64,000 nucleotides of DNA, taken from IMG/VR virus record IMGVR_UViG_3300027996_002186, positions 419,263-483,262 of that record, one strand, 5' to 3'. Below, piece after piece: positions 8,737 to 17,618 of this stretch (positions are counted from its first letter, which is position 1; every line of letters begins with the position of its first letter). The position numbers and the translations under genes are program-made. The stretch comes from a virus. Under the pieces are notes generated by a model. That model was not told where the DNA came from. It was given only the letters and a program-made list of their open reading frames with translations, and ran no database searches.

Positions 8737-9015
8737 TCACATTTGGTCAAGATTATCATCGGTATATTCACCCGGATAGTCGTCTTCGTCCTCACCAAGT
8801 ATAGTATTGATTACTTCTCTAGTATATTTATCTGTCAGAAATGAGACAAAATTATCTAAGGTTGTATGACAAGATGAGTGTACATCATTTTCTTTATGAA
8901 AATCATCTAAGTCTGTGAAAAAATCTAAGGTTTTCCATGGTCCTTCTTCCTCTTCTTGCATCTCTAAAATTCGATTGACTTTAGTATTTTCATTAAACCT
9001 ATTTATATGTTTCAT
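8737..9015 (-). CDS. Small acidic leader protein
   Basis: 92 aa. It starts MKHINRFNENTKV, a clear member of the shared N-terminal leader group (compare MKHIKKFNEE at 13365). The body is acidic (EEEEGPW, DEDDYPGEYTDD) and otherwise unrecognised. It lies downstream of the 219-aa gene on the same strand, 12 bp apart. I infer a head-associated or packaged protein from the leader only. Confidence 0.7.
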   Translation of the reverse strand: MKHINRFNENTKVNRILEMQEEEEGPWKTLDFFTDLDDFHKENDVHSSCHTTLDNFVSFLTDKYTREVINTILGEDEDDYPGEYTDDNLDQM

Positions 9016-9027
9016 AATCTTTTATTT

Positions 9028-9687
9028 TTATTTTGAAAGTAATCTAATTAAATCCTCAGTTATTATAGTTATAAGCTTTTTACCTTCAACTGTAACAAGT
9101 GGTATATTTTTAACCATTGAATACTTATCATTACCATCAACATAAACAGATTCTAGTAATTTTTTAAGTTTAGGTTCATTTTTATATTTATCAATATAAT
9201 AAGATTTTAATTCAGTTACAAATTTACCTAAATCAACACCTTCTTTATAGTTATATTTAACCATTTGAAGTTCGTTATCTTGTTTCTCAACCATTATATA
9301 CCAGATTGATTTCTTAGGTACTTTAACATTTTCAAGGAAGTTATAAGCTTTAGAAGCTTTAATATTCTTAGGGAATTTAGCAATTTTACCAAAAGTCTCA
9401 ACCTCTTTATTTTCATTCTCCTCTTCAAACTCATATCCGAAATCTTCGTTTTCATCATCATTAGATAAATTAATATCTTGATCTTCTGGCATCAGATTCT
9501 TTCTAGATGCTGGTTTCTCAATCTTTTTAGAGTCAAGTGGTAAATTTGGATTCATAGGAATATCAGAATCTTTAAATCCATTAAAGGGTAATGATGGATC
9601 TATTTCCTTAATCTTTTTAGATTCGGTTTTAATATCAGAGAATTTTCTGAAACCTACTATTTTCTTATTGTTTGACTTATCTGACAT
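9028..9687 (-). CDS. Unknown protein, probable virion-block gene
   Basis: 219 aa, highly charged. The first half is low in complexity and probably disordered (Lys/Glu/Asn with DENEDFGYEFEEENENKE near residue 75). The second half looks folded (KSIWYIMVEKQDNELQMVKY). No family recognised. A TTTTAATATATA box lies 23 bp upstream of the ATG. It sits directly between the baseplate-like genes and a leader gene, so a structural role is plausible. Confidence 0.68.
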   Translation of the reverse strand: MSDKSNNKKIVGFRKFSDIKTESKKIKEIDPSLPFNGFKDSDIPMNPNLPLDSKKIEKPASRKNLMPEDQDINLSNDDENEDFGYEFEEENENKEVETFGKIAKFPKNIKASKAYNFLENVKVPKKSIWYIMVEKQDNELQMVKYNYKEGVDLGKFVTELKSYYIDKYKNEPKLKKLLESVYVDGNDKYSMVKNIPLVTVEGKKLITIITEDLIRLLSK

Positions 9688-9710
9688 TCGTTTAAATTAC
9701 TTTTGTTTAT

Positions 9711-9722
9711 TATATATTAAAA
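9711..9722 (-). promoter_or_regulatory. TTTTAATATATA box upstream of the 9687 start
   Basis: On the minus strand the sequence reads TTTTAATATATA, 23 bp before the ATG. The same box recurs at similar distances before other genes (12520, 20497, 20553, 30627, 31822, 36804), so it is a candidate phage promoter element. Confidence 0.5.
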
Positions 9723-9736
9723 TTTGAAATGGTTTT

Positions 9737-9991
9737 TTATCCTTGTTGTTTATAGTAATATTTATCCACCATGTAGTTCTTAAAATTCTTCATAACATTC
9801 ATATGGTCGAAATTTATAGAAACTAAGGGTTGTAATTTTTTAAGGAAAGTATTCATGACATCATTCTCATACATATAAGGTGATAATGATTTATCAAGTA
9901 AATTATTTTCATAATCAAAATTTGAATCATCATCATCATGTCTGTGTTTCATGTAATTAAGTTCACTAAGTTGTTGTCTATCGTATAACAT
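9737..9991 (-). CDS. Small protein coupled to the baseplate wedge gene
   Basis: 84 aa, rich in Asp, Tyr and Met, with no recognised family. Its ATG overlaps the last base of the gp6-like gene stop, so the two are coupled. The position suggests a small baseplate or assembly protein. The function cannot be read from the sequence. Confidence 0.68.
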   Translation of the reverse strand: MLYDRQQLSELNYMKHRHDDDDSNFDYENNLLDKSLSPYMYENDVMNTFLKKLQPLVSINFDHMNVMKNFKNYMVDKYYYKQQG

Positions 9992-11718
9992 TATATACCC
10001 GCTCTATTTTTTGAATCAACAATACCCTTTTTAATAATATTTACTGATTTTAAACCACCACCATCTATATTATCAGAATAATATAGACCGTTTCTATCAT
10101 ACCAACCACCTCTAATAACCGGTATTTCATCTGCTTCAAATATTATATCATCAAGAACCGGATCTAAACCAATAACTTTATTTGAAATATAATTTGGATC
10201 AGCTTTTGGTGTTGATATATCAACATTTATCTTAGAATCAAAATTTGATAATTTGTTTTCAACATTTATTTTATTTTCTTTGTGGTAATCCTCATTCTTT
10301 TTACACATGAATTGAAGATCAATAGAGTGTACATCATTTATTGTTGATAGTTCTCTTATTATATCAAGCTTTGGTATTCTATCTATTCTTTTTAAGTCTA
10401 AAAAGTATTCTGATATCTTATCTAATATTTGTGCATTAACCGAATCGTCAGTTGCATCCGAATAATTCATAACGAATATATTCATTATATAATATGATAT
10501 TTTTGGTGAATCTACTCTATATTTTCTTGTTAATTGTAACTGTCCTCCTGTCCTAAGATATTTATCTATCTTAGATTTCTCATATCTATCAAGCTCAAAA
10601 GCTTTTATATCAATTGTGAAATAATCAGCATTTCGATTCTTAAATAATCTTATATTTGGTGTAGCGACAATAAATATTGTTCCGAATCTCTCATAAGCAT
10701 TTACATGTGAGAAAACTCCTAACTTCTTAATCTCATACGCATATTGTTGTGGTAATCCTAAAACAAAGTTATTACTCGATATTGGTAATATATTTTTTGT
10801 AAATAATAGATTTTCAGCATCAGCACCAAAGTTTATATCTGTATAAATATCTATGTTGAATACATCAGCGACATCCATGGTTTCACCATTTCCATCTAAT
10901 ACATTTCCAACAAACTCCCAATCATCTCTTGTTCTTCTAAATATGTTACCAGTCGATCCATCAGATACTAAATAATTTACCTCTATTGAGGAACCAATTG
11001 GTGGTTTCAATCCGAACCCACCATTACCAAAAACAATATCTACACCACCGTTAAATCCAGTTCTAACAACACAAGCTTGTTCATCAGGCAACATTTCATA
11101 AATATGCTTTTTTAATGACCAAAAATCACCATTAACCAATATTTCAACGTTGAAGTTCTCGATATCTTTTTGGCTTATTTCTGATAATGATAATGTTTGT
11201 AATTGTGTTCCATCACCTGTATAAGTTTTTCTCATCCATTTACCTTGTATTATTGGTACGAAGAATTTATAATTAGGAGTTATTTTGTGTGTTACTTTTT
11301 CAGTTCCAATACTAAATGAGTAATCAAGAGCGTTTGTTTTATTCTTAATCAATAATCTATTATTAAATGTCAATCTTGATCCAGGTATTTGATCGGCCAC
11401 ATCAAGATTTGATTTTAAGGTAAACTTCAAAGTACCAGTAGCACTTATTGATCTACCCGGGATATGTCCAGCAAAAATTGCCGCATTTCTTATAACTTTC
11501 CTATTTAAAGCATTTGGGTTACTTAAATCAAATTGGTCAATTGAATTCTTCAAATATAAGATTGACATTTGGTGTAAATTTTCAATAACAGATAATATCT
11601 GACCATATGGAGAAGCAGGACTAAAAAGAAGACCCGCTTTGTTATGTTCTTTTTTTAAATACCTTTCTATCTCAGCCTTAATACCGGTAAAAGTTATTGA
11701 TGAAAAATTAGTAGCCAT
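9991..11718 (-). CDS. Baseplate wedge protein, gp6/baseplate-J-like
   Basis: 575 aa. The N-terminal region SPYGQILSVIENLHQ, the following Ala/Ile-rich turn AAIFAGHIPGRSISATGTL and the later VFGNGGFGLKPPIGSS with VNYLVSDGSTGN fit the layout of T4 gp6 and baseplate-J wedge proteins, which link wedges to the hub in contractile tails. It is somewhat shorter than T4 gp6. This is the main evidence that the element is a contractile-tailed phage. Neighbours 9737 and 11780 are on the same strand. Recognition is from remembered family pattern, not alignment. Confidence 0.75.
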   Translation of the reverse strand: MATNFSSITFTGIKAEIERYLKKEHNKAGLLFSPASPYGQILSVIENLHQMSILYLKNSIDQFDLSNPNALNRKVIRNAAIFAGHIPGRSISATGTLKFTLKSNLDVADQIPGSRLTFNNRLLIKNKTNALDYSFSIGTEKVTHKITPNYKFFVPIIQGKWMRKTYTGDGTQLQTLSLSEISQKDIENFNVEILVNGDFWSLKKHIYEMLPDEQACVVRTGFNGGVDIVFGNGGFGLKPPIGSSIEVNYLVSDGSTGNIFRRTRDDWEFVGNVLDGNGETMDVADVFNIDIYTDINFGADAENLLFTKNILPISSNNFVLGLPQQYAYEIKKLGVFSHVNAYERFGTIFIVATPNIRLFKNRNADYFTIDIKAFELDRYEKSKIDKYLRTGGQLQLTRKYRVDSPKISYYIMNIFVMNYSDATDDSVNAQILDKISEYFLDLKRIDRIPKLDIIRELSTINDVHSIDLQFMCKKNEDYHKENKINVENKLSNFDSKINVDISTPKADPNYISNKVIGLDPVLDDIIFEADEIPVIRGGWYDRNGLYYSDNIDGGGLKSVNIIKKGIVDSKNRAGI

Positions 11719-11779
11719 TTTAATTTATTAATTTATTTTAGTTGTAATTTAGTTATCCTTTATCACTCGATTTATTTTA

Positions 11780-12520
11780 TTATAGTAATGATAATAAATC
11801 ATCTATATTACTATTTAACCAAGTAGTTAATTGTTTAGCAATAATTGTTTTAGCTTCATCATCATTAACATTTATCCAGTCCCCAACCTTTTTAGTGAAT
11901 AAACCATGAGTATCACCTAAGTACAACCCATCAGTTCTGTTTCTACCATAGTCATTAACACCAACATTAGACTTAATTTTTTTAACTAAATCTAATTTAT
12001 CAATTTTATTAAAATGTTTTATAAGTTTTTCATTGGATAATATATCATCTAGTACTGTGTTAAGTTGATTAAGAACATTGATAGATACATCAGCCATATC
12101 CCAAGTAATTTGACCATCACTAATTTTATCCATTTCTATCTTCATATTACTAACTAAGTCTCGTGACTTATCAATCATTTCTCCTGTTCTATTGAATATA
12201 GATAGTTCATTTATATATTCTGAGTTAAATCTATTTTTTTCAAAAATATCTTTAACATCTTCTATGAATAAACTAATTGAAGAGTTTCTATTCACTAAAT
12301 CTGAATTCTCATTCAATGGGTTGGTAAAATATTTCCAATTGAAATTATCACCTTCTAAATCGGTTTTAGAAACAATTAATTTTAGATTCTTATCACCTTC
12401 TAAAATAGACAATTCAATATAGTTTCCTAGTTTTATGTCACTTTTCTCGAATATAATAACTTCATCGAAGTTATTCGATAACTCAATGTGTATCCTGTTT
12501 ATATTTTGTTTAAGGTTCAT
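11780..12520 (-). CDS. Probable structural protein of the baseplate block
   Basis: 246 aa, no recognised family. The first 100 residues look beta-rich; the second half contains helices (KIEMDKISDGQITWDMADVS) and a C-terminal Trp-rich turn. It is the first gene of the minus-strand run leading into the gp6-like gene and has its own TTTTAATATATA box. Assignment to the virion is from position only. Confidence 0.68.
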   Translation of the reverse strand: MNLKQNINRIHIELSNNFDEVIIFEKSDIKLGNYIELSILEGDKNLKLIVSKTDLEGDNFNWKYFTNPLNENSDLVNRNSSISLFIEDVKDIFEKNRFNSEYINELSIFNRTGEMIDKSRDLVSNMKIEMDKISDGQITWDMADVSINVLNQLNTVLDDILSNEKLIKHFNKIDKLDLVKKIKSNVGVNDYGRNRTDGLYLGDTHGLFTKKVGDWINVNDDEAKTIIAKQLTTWLNSNIDDLLSLL

Positions 12521-12536
12521 GTGAAACTTTTTCTTT

Positions 12537-12548
12537 TATATATTAAAA
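12537..12548 (-). promoter_or_regulatory. TTTTAATATATA box upstream of the 12520 start
   Basis: Minus-strand TTTTAATATATA within a longer T-rich run, 16 bp before the ATG of the 246-aa gene that heads the baseplate block. Candidate phage promoter. Confidence 0.5.
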
Positions 12549-12645
12549 AATTCTTACTCTTAATGTGTTTTTTGAATTATGAGTACATTTCAAAAATTTT
12601 TGAAAAACCATATTAAATATATATATAACAAGAAAATACAAATAT

Positions 12646-13362
12646 ATGGGAATAAACGATATAACATCATTAATAGACAAGTATGGTATTAAAGGAGCAA
12701 TTTTTGTGATATTCCTATTTTTACTTATTGCGATTTTTAAAAGTAAATGGTTTAGTATGGCATTATCTAAGCTATCAGATAAGTTCATAGAAAGGTTTAT
12801 GAAAAATAAAACAAAGGATTTAGATAAAGTTAGAAATATAAATGTTTCAGATATATCAAATCATGATATATTTAACTACATTGATTTCTGGATGTATTCA
12901 AAGATACCAACATTTCAATTCTCTACTGAGTATAGAACAATAGTATTTAGAAAATATTTAACACTATATCTTAAAAGTTATAAATCAAATATATCAAAAT
13001 TTGTTACCAATAAAGATTATCAAGATATGGATGATCCAAAGGTTTGGAAAGCTTTATTAGATTTAATAAACACAATTGTTTATGATTATGAAAGAGAAAT
13101 GGTAGAAGCAGGTATACCTAAGGTTGTTATAGAAAAGATGAAAGCTAGAAATAATGATACTATAACATTAACAATTGATTTAATACAAGGTGTTTGTAAT
13201 TCACAATTTTATTCATCTGATAAGAATTATTTGAAAGTTTATTCGGTGGTAAATATATTACTATCTGTGTTAGAAAACACAATAAGTAATTCCGAAAATA
13301 TTTGTAATAGTATAAATGGCCAATTAAAAGGACTAGAATTTGGTGGTAAAAAAGAGCCTTAA
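12646..13362 (+). CDS. Membrane-anchored protein of unknown function
   Basis: 238 aa with one N-terminal membrane segment (about residues 15-33, GAIFVIFLFLLIAIF) followed by a cytosolic, mainly helical domain. No family recognised. An AT-rich ATTAAATATATATATAA tract lies about 20 bp upstream. It is followed 2 bp later by a leader gene on the same strand. Confidence 0.72.
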   Translation: MGINDITSLIDKYGIKGAIFVIFLFLLIAIFKSKWFSMALSKLSDKFIERFMKNKTKDLDKVRNINVSDISNHDIFNYIDFWMYSKIPTFQFSTEYRTIVFRKYLTLYLKSYKSNISKFVTNKDYQDMDDPKVWKALLDLINTIVYDYEREMVEAGIPKVVIEKMKARNNDTITLTIDLIQGVCNSQFYSSDKNYLKVYSVVNILLSVLENTISNSENICNSINGQLKGLEFGGKKEP

Positions 13363-13364
13363 TT

Positions 13365-13793
13365 ATGAAACACATTAAAAAGTTTAATGAAGAATTAGTA
13401 CCAAGATTTCCCACTCATAATAAGGGGGAGGTTATTGTTTATGCTAAGGATTTAGATTATAGAAATGTTCAAGTATTTGCTAAGAAGCTTGGTTATGAAG
13501 TAGTTGGTGAGGTTAGAGATGATGGTTATTTAGTGAAGACACCAGTTGGTCAAGAAGAACAAGCCGGTGCTGATTTTGTTGATAACTATCCAGAATTTTT
13601 CTATAACCACGAAAGAGAAGATATCAAAGATACTATGGCTTATGAAGAGTTAGATGATATCAAAAATGATGTTGAAAATTTAAGAGATTCTCTTGGTAGT
13701 CTAAATAAGTTTGGAAAAAGTATGTTACCTGATGGTTGGAATGAGGACATCGACAAAATTATTAATAGATTACAAAATGCCAAACACGAATAA
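13365..13793 (+). CDS. Leader protein MKHIKKFNEE
   Basis: 142 aa. It begins MKHIKKFNEELVPRF, a strong match to the shared leader. The body has an alpha/beta section with two Gly/Val-rich strands (YEVVGEVRDDGYLVKTPVG) and a charged helical C-terminus. Its 3' end overlaps the next gene by 17 bp. Function unknown; the leader suggests virion or head association. Confidence 0.72.
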   Translation: MKHIKKFNEELVPRFPTHNKGEVIVYAKDLDYRNVQVFAKKLGYEVVGEVRDDGYLVKTPVGQEEQAGADFVDNYPEFFYNHEREDIKDTMAYEELDDIKNDVENLRDSLGSLNKFGKSMLPDGWNEDIDKIINRLQNAKHE

Positions 13794-14145
13794 ATACATA
13801 AAATCATTTATATTGTTTGAATCTGATAACATAAATTCGGATGAAATACCTTGGGAGGTCTTTTGGGAATTTATACAAGATTCTCAAGACGTTTTTATGG
13901 AAATAATGGATGATGATTTATTATTAAGTGATTATGGTAAATACTCTTTTGATTATCAAGATGATTTTATTTTCTTAAAGTTTAAAAAGCCAACAGATTT
14001 AGAAACAATTTCTTTTTTATGGGAAGATATTAAAATAGCAATTAATAGATTGAGTGATAAATATAATATTACTCATAAAGTATCCGATTTACCTGGTATA
14101 ATTAAGTTAGTTGTTACGTTGGAGAATCAATCCATTAAACCATAA
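13777..14145 (+). CDS. Leader-type small protein
   Basis: 122 aa from the ATG at 13777, chosen because it places the leader-like NKYIKSFILFESDN at residues 5-18. A longer frame upstream lacks this. The body has the acidic helical pattern FIQDSQDVFMEIMDDD and a WEDIKIAINRL helix, loosely like the leader-linked paralogue family at 15540, 20084 and 45249-47774. It overlaps the convergent GMP-kinase-like gene by 19 bp at the 3' end. Confidence 0.68.
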   Translation: MPNTNKYIKSFILFESDNINSDEIPWEVFWEFIQDSQDVFMEIMDDDLLLSDYGKYSFDYQDDFIFLKFKKPTDLETISFLWEDIKIAINRLSDKYNITHKVSDLPGIIKLVVTLENQSIKP

Positions 14146-14666
14146 ACATCATCAGCATTAAACTCTGGGTCGGTTATTTTCAAATCACAATCGATGAAAT
14201 TGTTAAAATCTATTTCATCCGAATCTAATCTACGTTTGATAGAATCATTCTTATCTTCTCTTGTATGTAATCTAGATTCTCTTATATTTCTATCAATATC
14301 TAAATAAACAACAAAACAACACTTTCTTTGTTCTTCTGTGATGTCTTTGAATTCACCAGGAGTCATTATCATAACTTGTGATGAGTTAAACTCATCTTTA
14401 GTTAATCCATAATACCACTTTTCTTTATCAGAATCTTCTGGTGTAACCTCAAATTCTTGGTGTGTTAGGAATTTATTTTCATTGATTGATTGTAAAAATT
14501 CAGAATCATCTACGAAGTTATAAGTAGAACCTTGTTCTTCAAATTTTCTTTTTGGTCTTGTTGTCCACTTTAGACAGGGTTTTAGACCTTTATCAGATAA
14601 TTTTCTTAATAGAAAGTCTTTCCCCGATCCACTAGGTCCCATTATTATACATTTTTCATTTTTCAT
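14127..14666 (-). CDS. Guanylate kinase-like protein
   Basis: 179 aa. P-loop GPSGSGKD at residues 10-17, then WTTRPKRKFEEQGSTYNFV (34-52), which matches the GMP-binding TTRxxR...G..Y.F of guanylate kinases. It is slightly shorter than bacterial Gmk. It probably phosphorylates GMP or dGMP, or another nucleoside monophosphate as phage dNMP kinases do. It lies next to the homing endonuclease gene. Confidence 0.78.
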   Translation of the reverse strand: MKNEKCIIMGPSGSGKDFLLRKLSDKGLKPCLKWTTRPKRKFEEQGSTYNFVDDSEFLQSINENKFLTHQEFEVTPEDSDKEKWYYGLTKDEFNSSQVMIMTPGEFKDITEEQRKCCFVVYLDIDRNIRESRLHTREDKNDSIKRRLDSDEIDFNNFIDCDLKITDPEFNADDVYGLMD

Positions 14667-14677
14667 TTCTAATTATA

Positions 14678-15487
14678 TTATCTTTTATCAATTTGTTCAT
14701 ATCTCCAATAGAATCCACGAGATTTCCTATTAATATTCTTACAACAAAATGAAATATTAGAAGAGTTACTACCTACATGATTTGCAGCTTCTTTGATAGA
14801 TTTAAATTCCCCAACTAGTTGATTATCATTATCATATTGATATACTTTCTTACCTATTTTTTCTTTCCTAGTCATATCCACTTTCACCAATTCACTACCG
14901 TCATCATATTTCCAAATGAACTTTCTGTGGTGCTTTCTTATACCGGTTAAACAAGCTGATATTTTACCTGTGCTAAAAAAACCATCACTTTCAACAACAG
15001 CGTCTTTAATACACTTATACTTCTTTATTATGTTATAGTTTATATCATATTGTATTATTGATTTATAACTATTGATATTAGGAATCCCAATTAATTTATT
15101 TTTAATTTTCTGCTTGGTTTCTTCACTACAAGGAACTCCTTTGTTATGTGGTGTATTTCCTTTCTTAAAGGATCCTTTATTACCAAAGGTAGATCCATCA
15201 CCACCTGATGTATAATTAACTAATGAAAATCCCCATGTTTTGAATAATGATATATAGAACATTTCCCAATATTGCCATTCAGATACCGGAACCTCATCTA
15301 TAATAATTAACTCAGGTCTAAATCCATCCTTTCTAACGTTGTTAATCCAATTTCTTTTATGTGTATTCTTATCCCTAGCAGAATTAAAGTGATTTGTGTA
15401 TCTATCTTTCGGATTGTTGGCTTTCCCAATATACCTAATTTGGTTATTTCTGGGATCAGATAGAGCATATATAAAAACATTTTTCAT
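14678..15487 (-). CDS. Free-standing GIY-YIG homing endonuclease with NUMOD repeats
   Basis: 269 aa. N-terminal GIY-YIG nuclease: FIYALSD (5-11), RYIGK (18-22), catalytic Arg about residue 29 and Glu75 (YWEMFYI). A NUMOD3-like segment (NKGVPCSEETKQKIK, about 115-129) and two NUMOD1-like DNA-binding repeats (IIQYDINYNIIKKYKCIKDA from about 144, VYQYDNDNQLVGEFKSIKEA from 215) follow. Such enzymes are selfish genes that cut phage DNA lacking them and spread by repair. A TTTTTATATATA tract lies just upstream. No intron boundary is evident around it. Confidence 0.9.
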   Translation of the reverse strand: MKNVFIYALSDPRNNQIRYIGKANNPKDRYTNHFNSARDKNTHKRNWINNVRKDGFRPELIIIDEVPVSEWQYWEMFYISLFKTWGFSLVNYTSGGDGSTFGNKGSFKKGNTPHNKGVPCSEETKQKIKNKLIGIPNINSYKSIIQYDINYNIIKKYKCIKDAVVESDGFFSTGKISACLTGIRKHHRKFIWKYDDGSELVKVDMTRKEKIGKKVYQYDNDNQLVGEFKSIKEAANHVGSNSSNISFCCKNINRKSRGFYWRYEQIDKR

Positions 15488-15539
15488 TTCTTATATATAA
15501 AAACACCCAGTACCTCTTTTACCTAAAATTATAACATTT

Positions 15540-15923
15540 TTAATTTGGTATGAATTGAAGGCTTATTGATTGTAGGATCCATTCTGGGAATTCTTCAATC
15601 CTCTTGATATTTATAAATCTAGCACTGCCATTAGATAATACAATGTGTATATTTTTAATCTTACAATCCTCTGATATTATAATATCGTTAATTCGTTTAA
15701 GATATTCATTGACATCATTCAAACTAAATAAATACTTATCTGGATAAACTCCTATTTGGTTGGTTGATTTATCAATATCTATTGTTATTCTTTCTAATGA
15801 ATCGGATCTCTTTGTAACACTAGTTTTGAAATTTATATCATCTAATTCAAGTAATACATCTCTTATATTATTCATCAGAGAATCTTCGTCATTAAATGAC
15901 TCAAACATCTTTAGATAATTCAT
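15540..15923 (-). CDS. Leader-family paralogue (MNYLKMFESF)
   Basis: 127 aa. Leader MNYLKMFESFNDED, then a domain starting NIRDVLLELDDINF that recurs after leaders at 20084, 45249, 45715, 46794, 55433 and 56889. The later part has the shared pattern of a helix around NDVNEYLKRIND and a beta strand (NIHIVLSNGSARF). Function unknown. The start overlaps the zinc-ribbon gene stop by one base. Confidence 0.75.
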   Translation of the reverse strand: MNYLKMFESFNDEDSLMNNIRDVLLELDDINFKTSVTKRSDSLERITIDIDKSTNQIGVYPDKYLFSLNDVNEYLKRINDIIISEDCKIKNIHIVLSNGSARFINIKRIEEFPEWILQSISLQFIPN

Positions 15924-16186
15924 TATAATGGTTTATAATTTGGGATAGCTCCTTTGTAATTCTTATTACCACTCTTTAGTTGTTCTCTTTCTGCTTCAGA
16001 TGCAGCTCCATATTCTGGATCTTTCTTTTCTTTATCTTTACAATCCATACAGATTATATCTTCATTGAACATACTCATTGTGGTCATATTATTAGTTGAT
16101 TCACCACATCTATCACAATTATCTCTTCTCATGTCGAAGGAACCATGTCGTGCTGAATAATCTTCAAATGTTTTTAAGTTTTTCAT
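15923..16186 (-). CDS. Leader plus small zinc-ribbon protein
   Basis: 87 aa. Leader MKNLKTFEDYSARHG, then CDRCGE (about residues 24-29) and CMDCKD (about 47-52), two CxxC knuckles about 20 residues apart that should bind one zinc. The C-terminus is a Gly/Asn/Pro tail. Zinc ribbons of this size bind nucleic acid or protein; the target is unknown. Confidence 0.75.
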   Translation of the reverse strand: MKNLKTFEDYSARHGSFDMRRDNCDRCGESTNNMTTMSMFNEDIICMDCKDKEKKDPEYGAASEAEREQLKSGNKNYKGAIPNYKPL

Positions 16187-16542
16187 TCACCTAATTTAGT
16201 TTTTAATTCTTCTATGAATGGTTGAAAATTATGTTTACCATAATCATCTTTAAGTACTGTTGCAACAGCATCTGCGAAATCTTTATATGACATACTATCA
16301 TCAATTTGATTGATTGATTTACTTATATCACTTGATAATAAATCTGATTCATTTGATTCATTGAATCTTTTAAATTTTTTAATTTCATTCACATCATCAC
16401 TGACTGTTAATTTTTTAACAACCTTTAAGAGAAAATCTACATCTTCTATAGCAGCACTTGGATTATCATAGTAATAATCATCACCCCTTTCTTGTAAATG
16501 GGTAAATATATATTCTCTTTCCCAATCAGTTAGTTTATCCAT
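16183..16542 (-). CDS. Protein with an internal leader-like motif
   Basis: 119 aa. Residues 1-52 form an acidic helical segment. At 53-65 an internal copy of the leader pattern appears (EIKKFKRFNESNE), followed by a helical domain (MSYKDFADAVATVLKDDY). No family recognised. The internal placement suggests either a fusion of an upstream piece onto a leader protein or an internal proteolytic site. It overlaps both neighbours by a few bases. Confidence 0.7.
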   Translation of the reverse strand: MDKLTDWEREYIFTHLQERGDDYYYDNPSAAIEDVDFLLKVVKKLTVSDDVNEIKKFKRFNESNESDLLSSDISKSINQIDDSMSYKDFADAVATVLKDDYGKHNFQPFIEELKTKLGE

Positions 16543-17089
16543 TATCTAAAACCTTTATTTTTAATGAATCTAACCATTGTTTAGCATCTTCTTCTGAATC
16601 AAAATATATCTCACCACCATCTACTGGATGGTTTTGAAATTCATAATGATATCCTTCTGTTCCAAAGGATTCTTTTGGTAAAGATATGTAGTGTGTTGGT
16701 TCACTAACTTCTGGTTCAATTTCTTTAATTATAGCCATCAATAATTGATAAACATCATCACCAGCATCTACATATTCGAAATCACTATCTCTTGAACTTT
16801 TAGAATATGATTCACCGTTTGGTAAGTCATAAGTAATAACTAGTTTATCATTATGTGGGTGGAAGGTATAATCAGTTCTAATAGAACTACCATCATCCAA
16901 CTCTATTTCATAATCCATCTCGGTCTCACCCGACACACCACTTATTTCAGTTACCTTTTTACCAGTGGCTCTTTCGACCTCACCAACAGTACCTTCAGTA
17001 TAATCAAGATAGTTTTCTTTATCATATTCACTATGTGGAACAACACCACTATAATCTATTGTTTCGTTGAATTTTTTTAAATGTTTCAT
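16535..17089 (-). CDS. Leader protein MKHLKKFNET
   Basis: 184 aa. Leader MKHLKKFNETIDYSG. The body has a beta-rich part (EMDYEIELDDGSSIRTDYTF) and an acidic helical part. A C-terminal segment (GGEIYFDSEEDAKQWLDSLK) resembles a small domain found at many phage protein ends. No enzymatic motif. The ATG overlaps the preceding stop by one base. Confidence 0.73.
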   Translation of the reverse strand: MKHLKKFNETIDYSGVVPHSEYDKENYLDYTEGTVGEVERATGKKVTEISGVSGETEMDYEIELDDGSSIRTDYTFHPHNDKLVITYDLPNGESYSKSSRDSDFEYVDAGDDVYQLLMAIIKEIEPEVSEPTHYISLPKESFGTEGYHYEFQNHPVDGGEIYFDSEEDAKQWLDSLKIKVLDNG

Positions 17090-17607
17090 TATTTCTTTAT
17101 TGTATTTACATCACTCTTAGCGAAGTCATTGAAGTCCATAACTTTCTTTTCGCCTGGTTTCTTCTTTTCACCATCTTTTGAAAAGTCAGGACGATTAGCA
17201 AAAATATTCTTTAGAGTTTTCATATCCAATCTCTTCTTTCTACTTTTCTTTCCTGTTCTAGCTCCGTGGTTTTTACCCATGGAATCTATTTTTATTTTCT
17301 GATCCATATTATTCTTAGCTGATCCACTATTGTAAGGTACTGAAACATCTCCTGACCCAGTAGTTCCTCCGTTGTTTGACCAATTTGGTCCTATTGTAGA
17401 ACCAGCTAATCCAGAGGGTTGTGATGAAACAACTGCTCCAGAACCACCACCAACAGCAGGGCCACCAGTAGCAGAAGTTTCTAGTATTAATTGTTCTCTA
17501 TACTCGATTGCTTCTAATATCTCATCCATCAGAATGTCACCAGACATACCTTCTTTAATAATTCTCCTTTTGATGTTATAAAGTTCTATGATATTTAATT
17601 CTTTCAT
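17089..17607 (-). CDS. Gly/Ser-rich basic protein
   Basis: 172 aa. N-terminal helix (1-45), a central Gly/Ser/Ala-rich disordered stretch (about 47-95), then a strongly basic C-terminal third (KKSRKKRLDMKTLKN). No leader and no family recognised. An AT-rich TATTAATATATA tract sits 5 bp upstream of the ATG. It could be a linker or DNA-associated virion protein, but this is guesswork. Confidence 0.68.
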   Translation of the reverse strand: MKELNIIELYNIKRRIIKEGMSGDILMDEILEAIEYREQLILETSATGGPAVGGGSGAVVSSQPSGLAGSTIGPNWSNNGGTTGSGDVSVPYNSGSAKNNMDQKIKIDSMGKNHGARTGKKSRKKRLDMKTLKNIFANRPDFSKDGEKKKPGEKKVMDFNDFAKSDVNTIKK

Positions 17608-17618
17608 AAGATTATATA

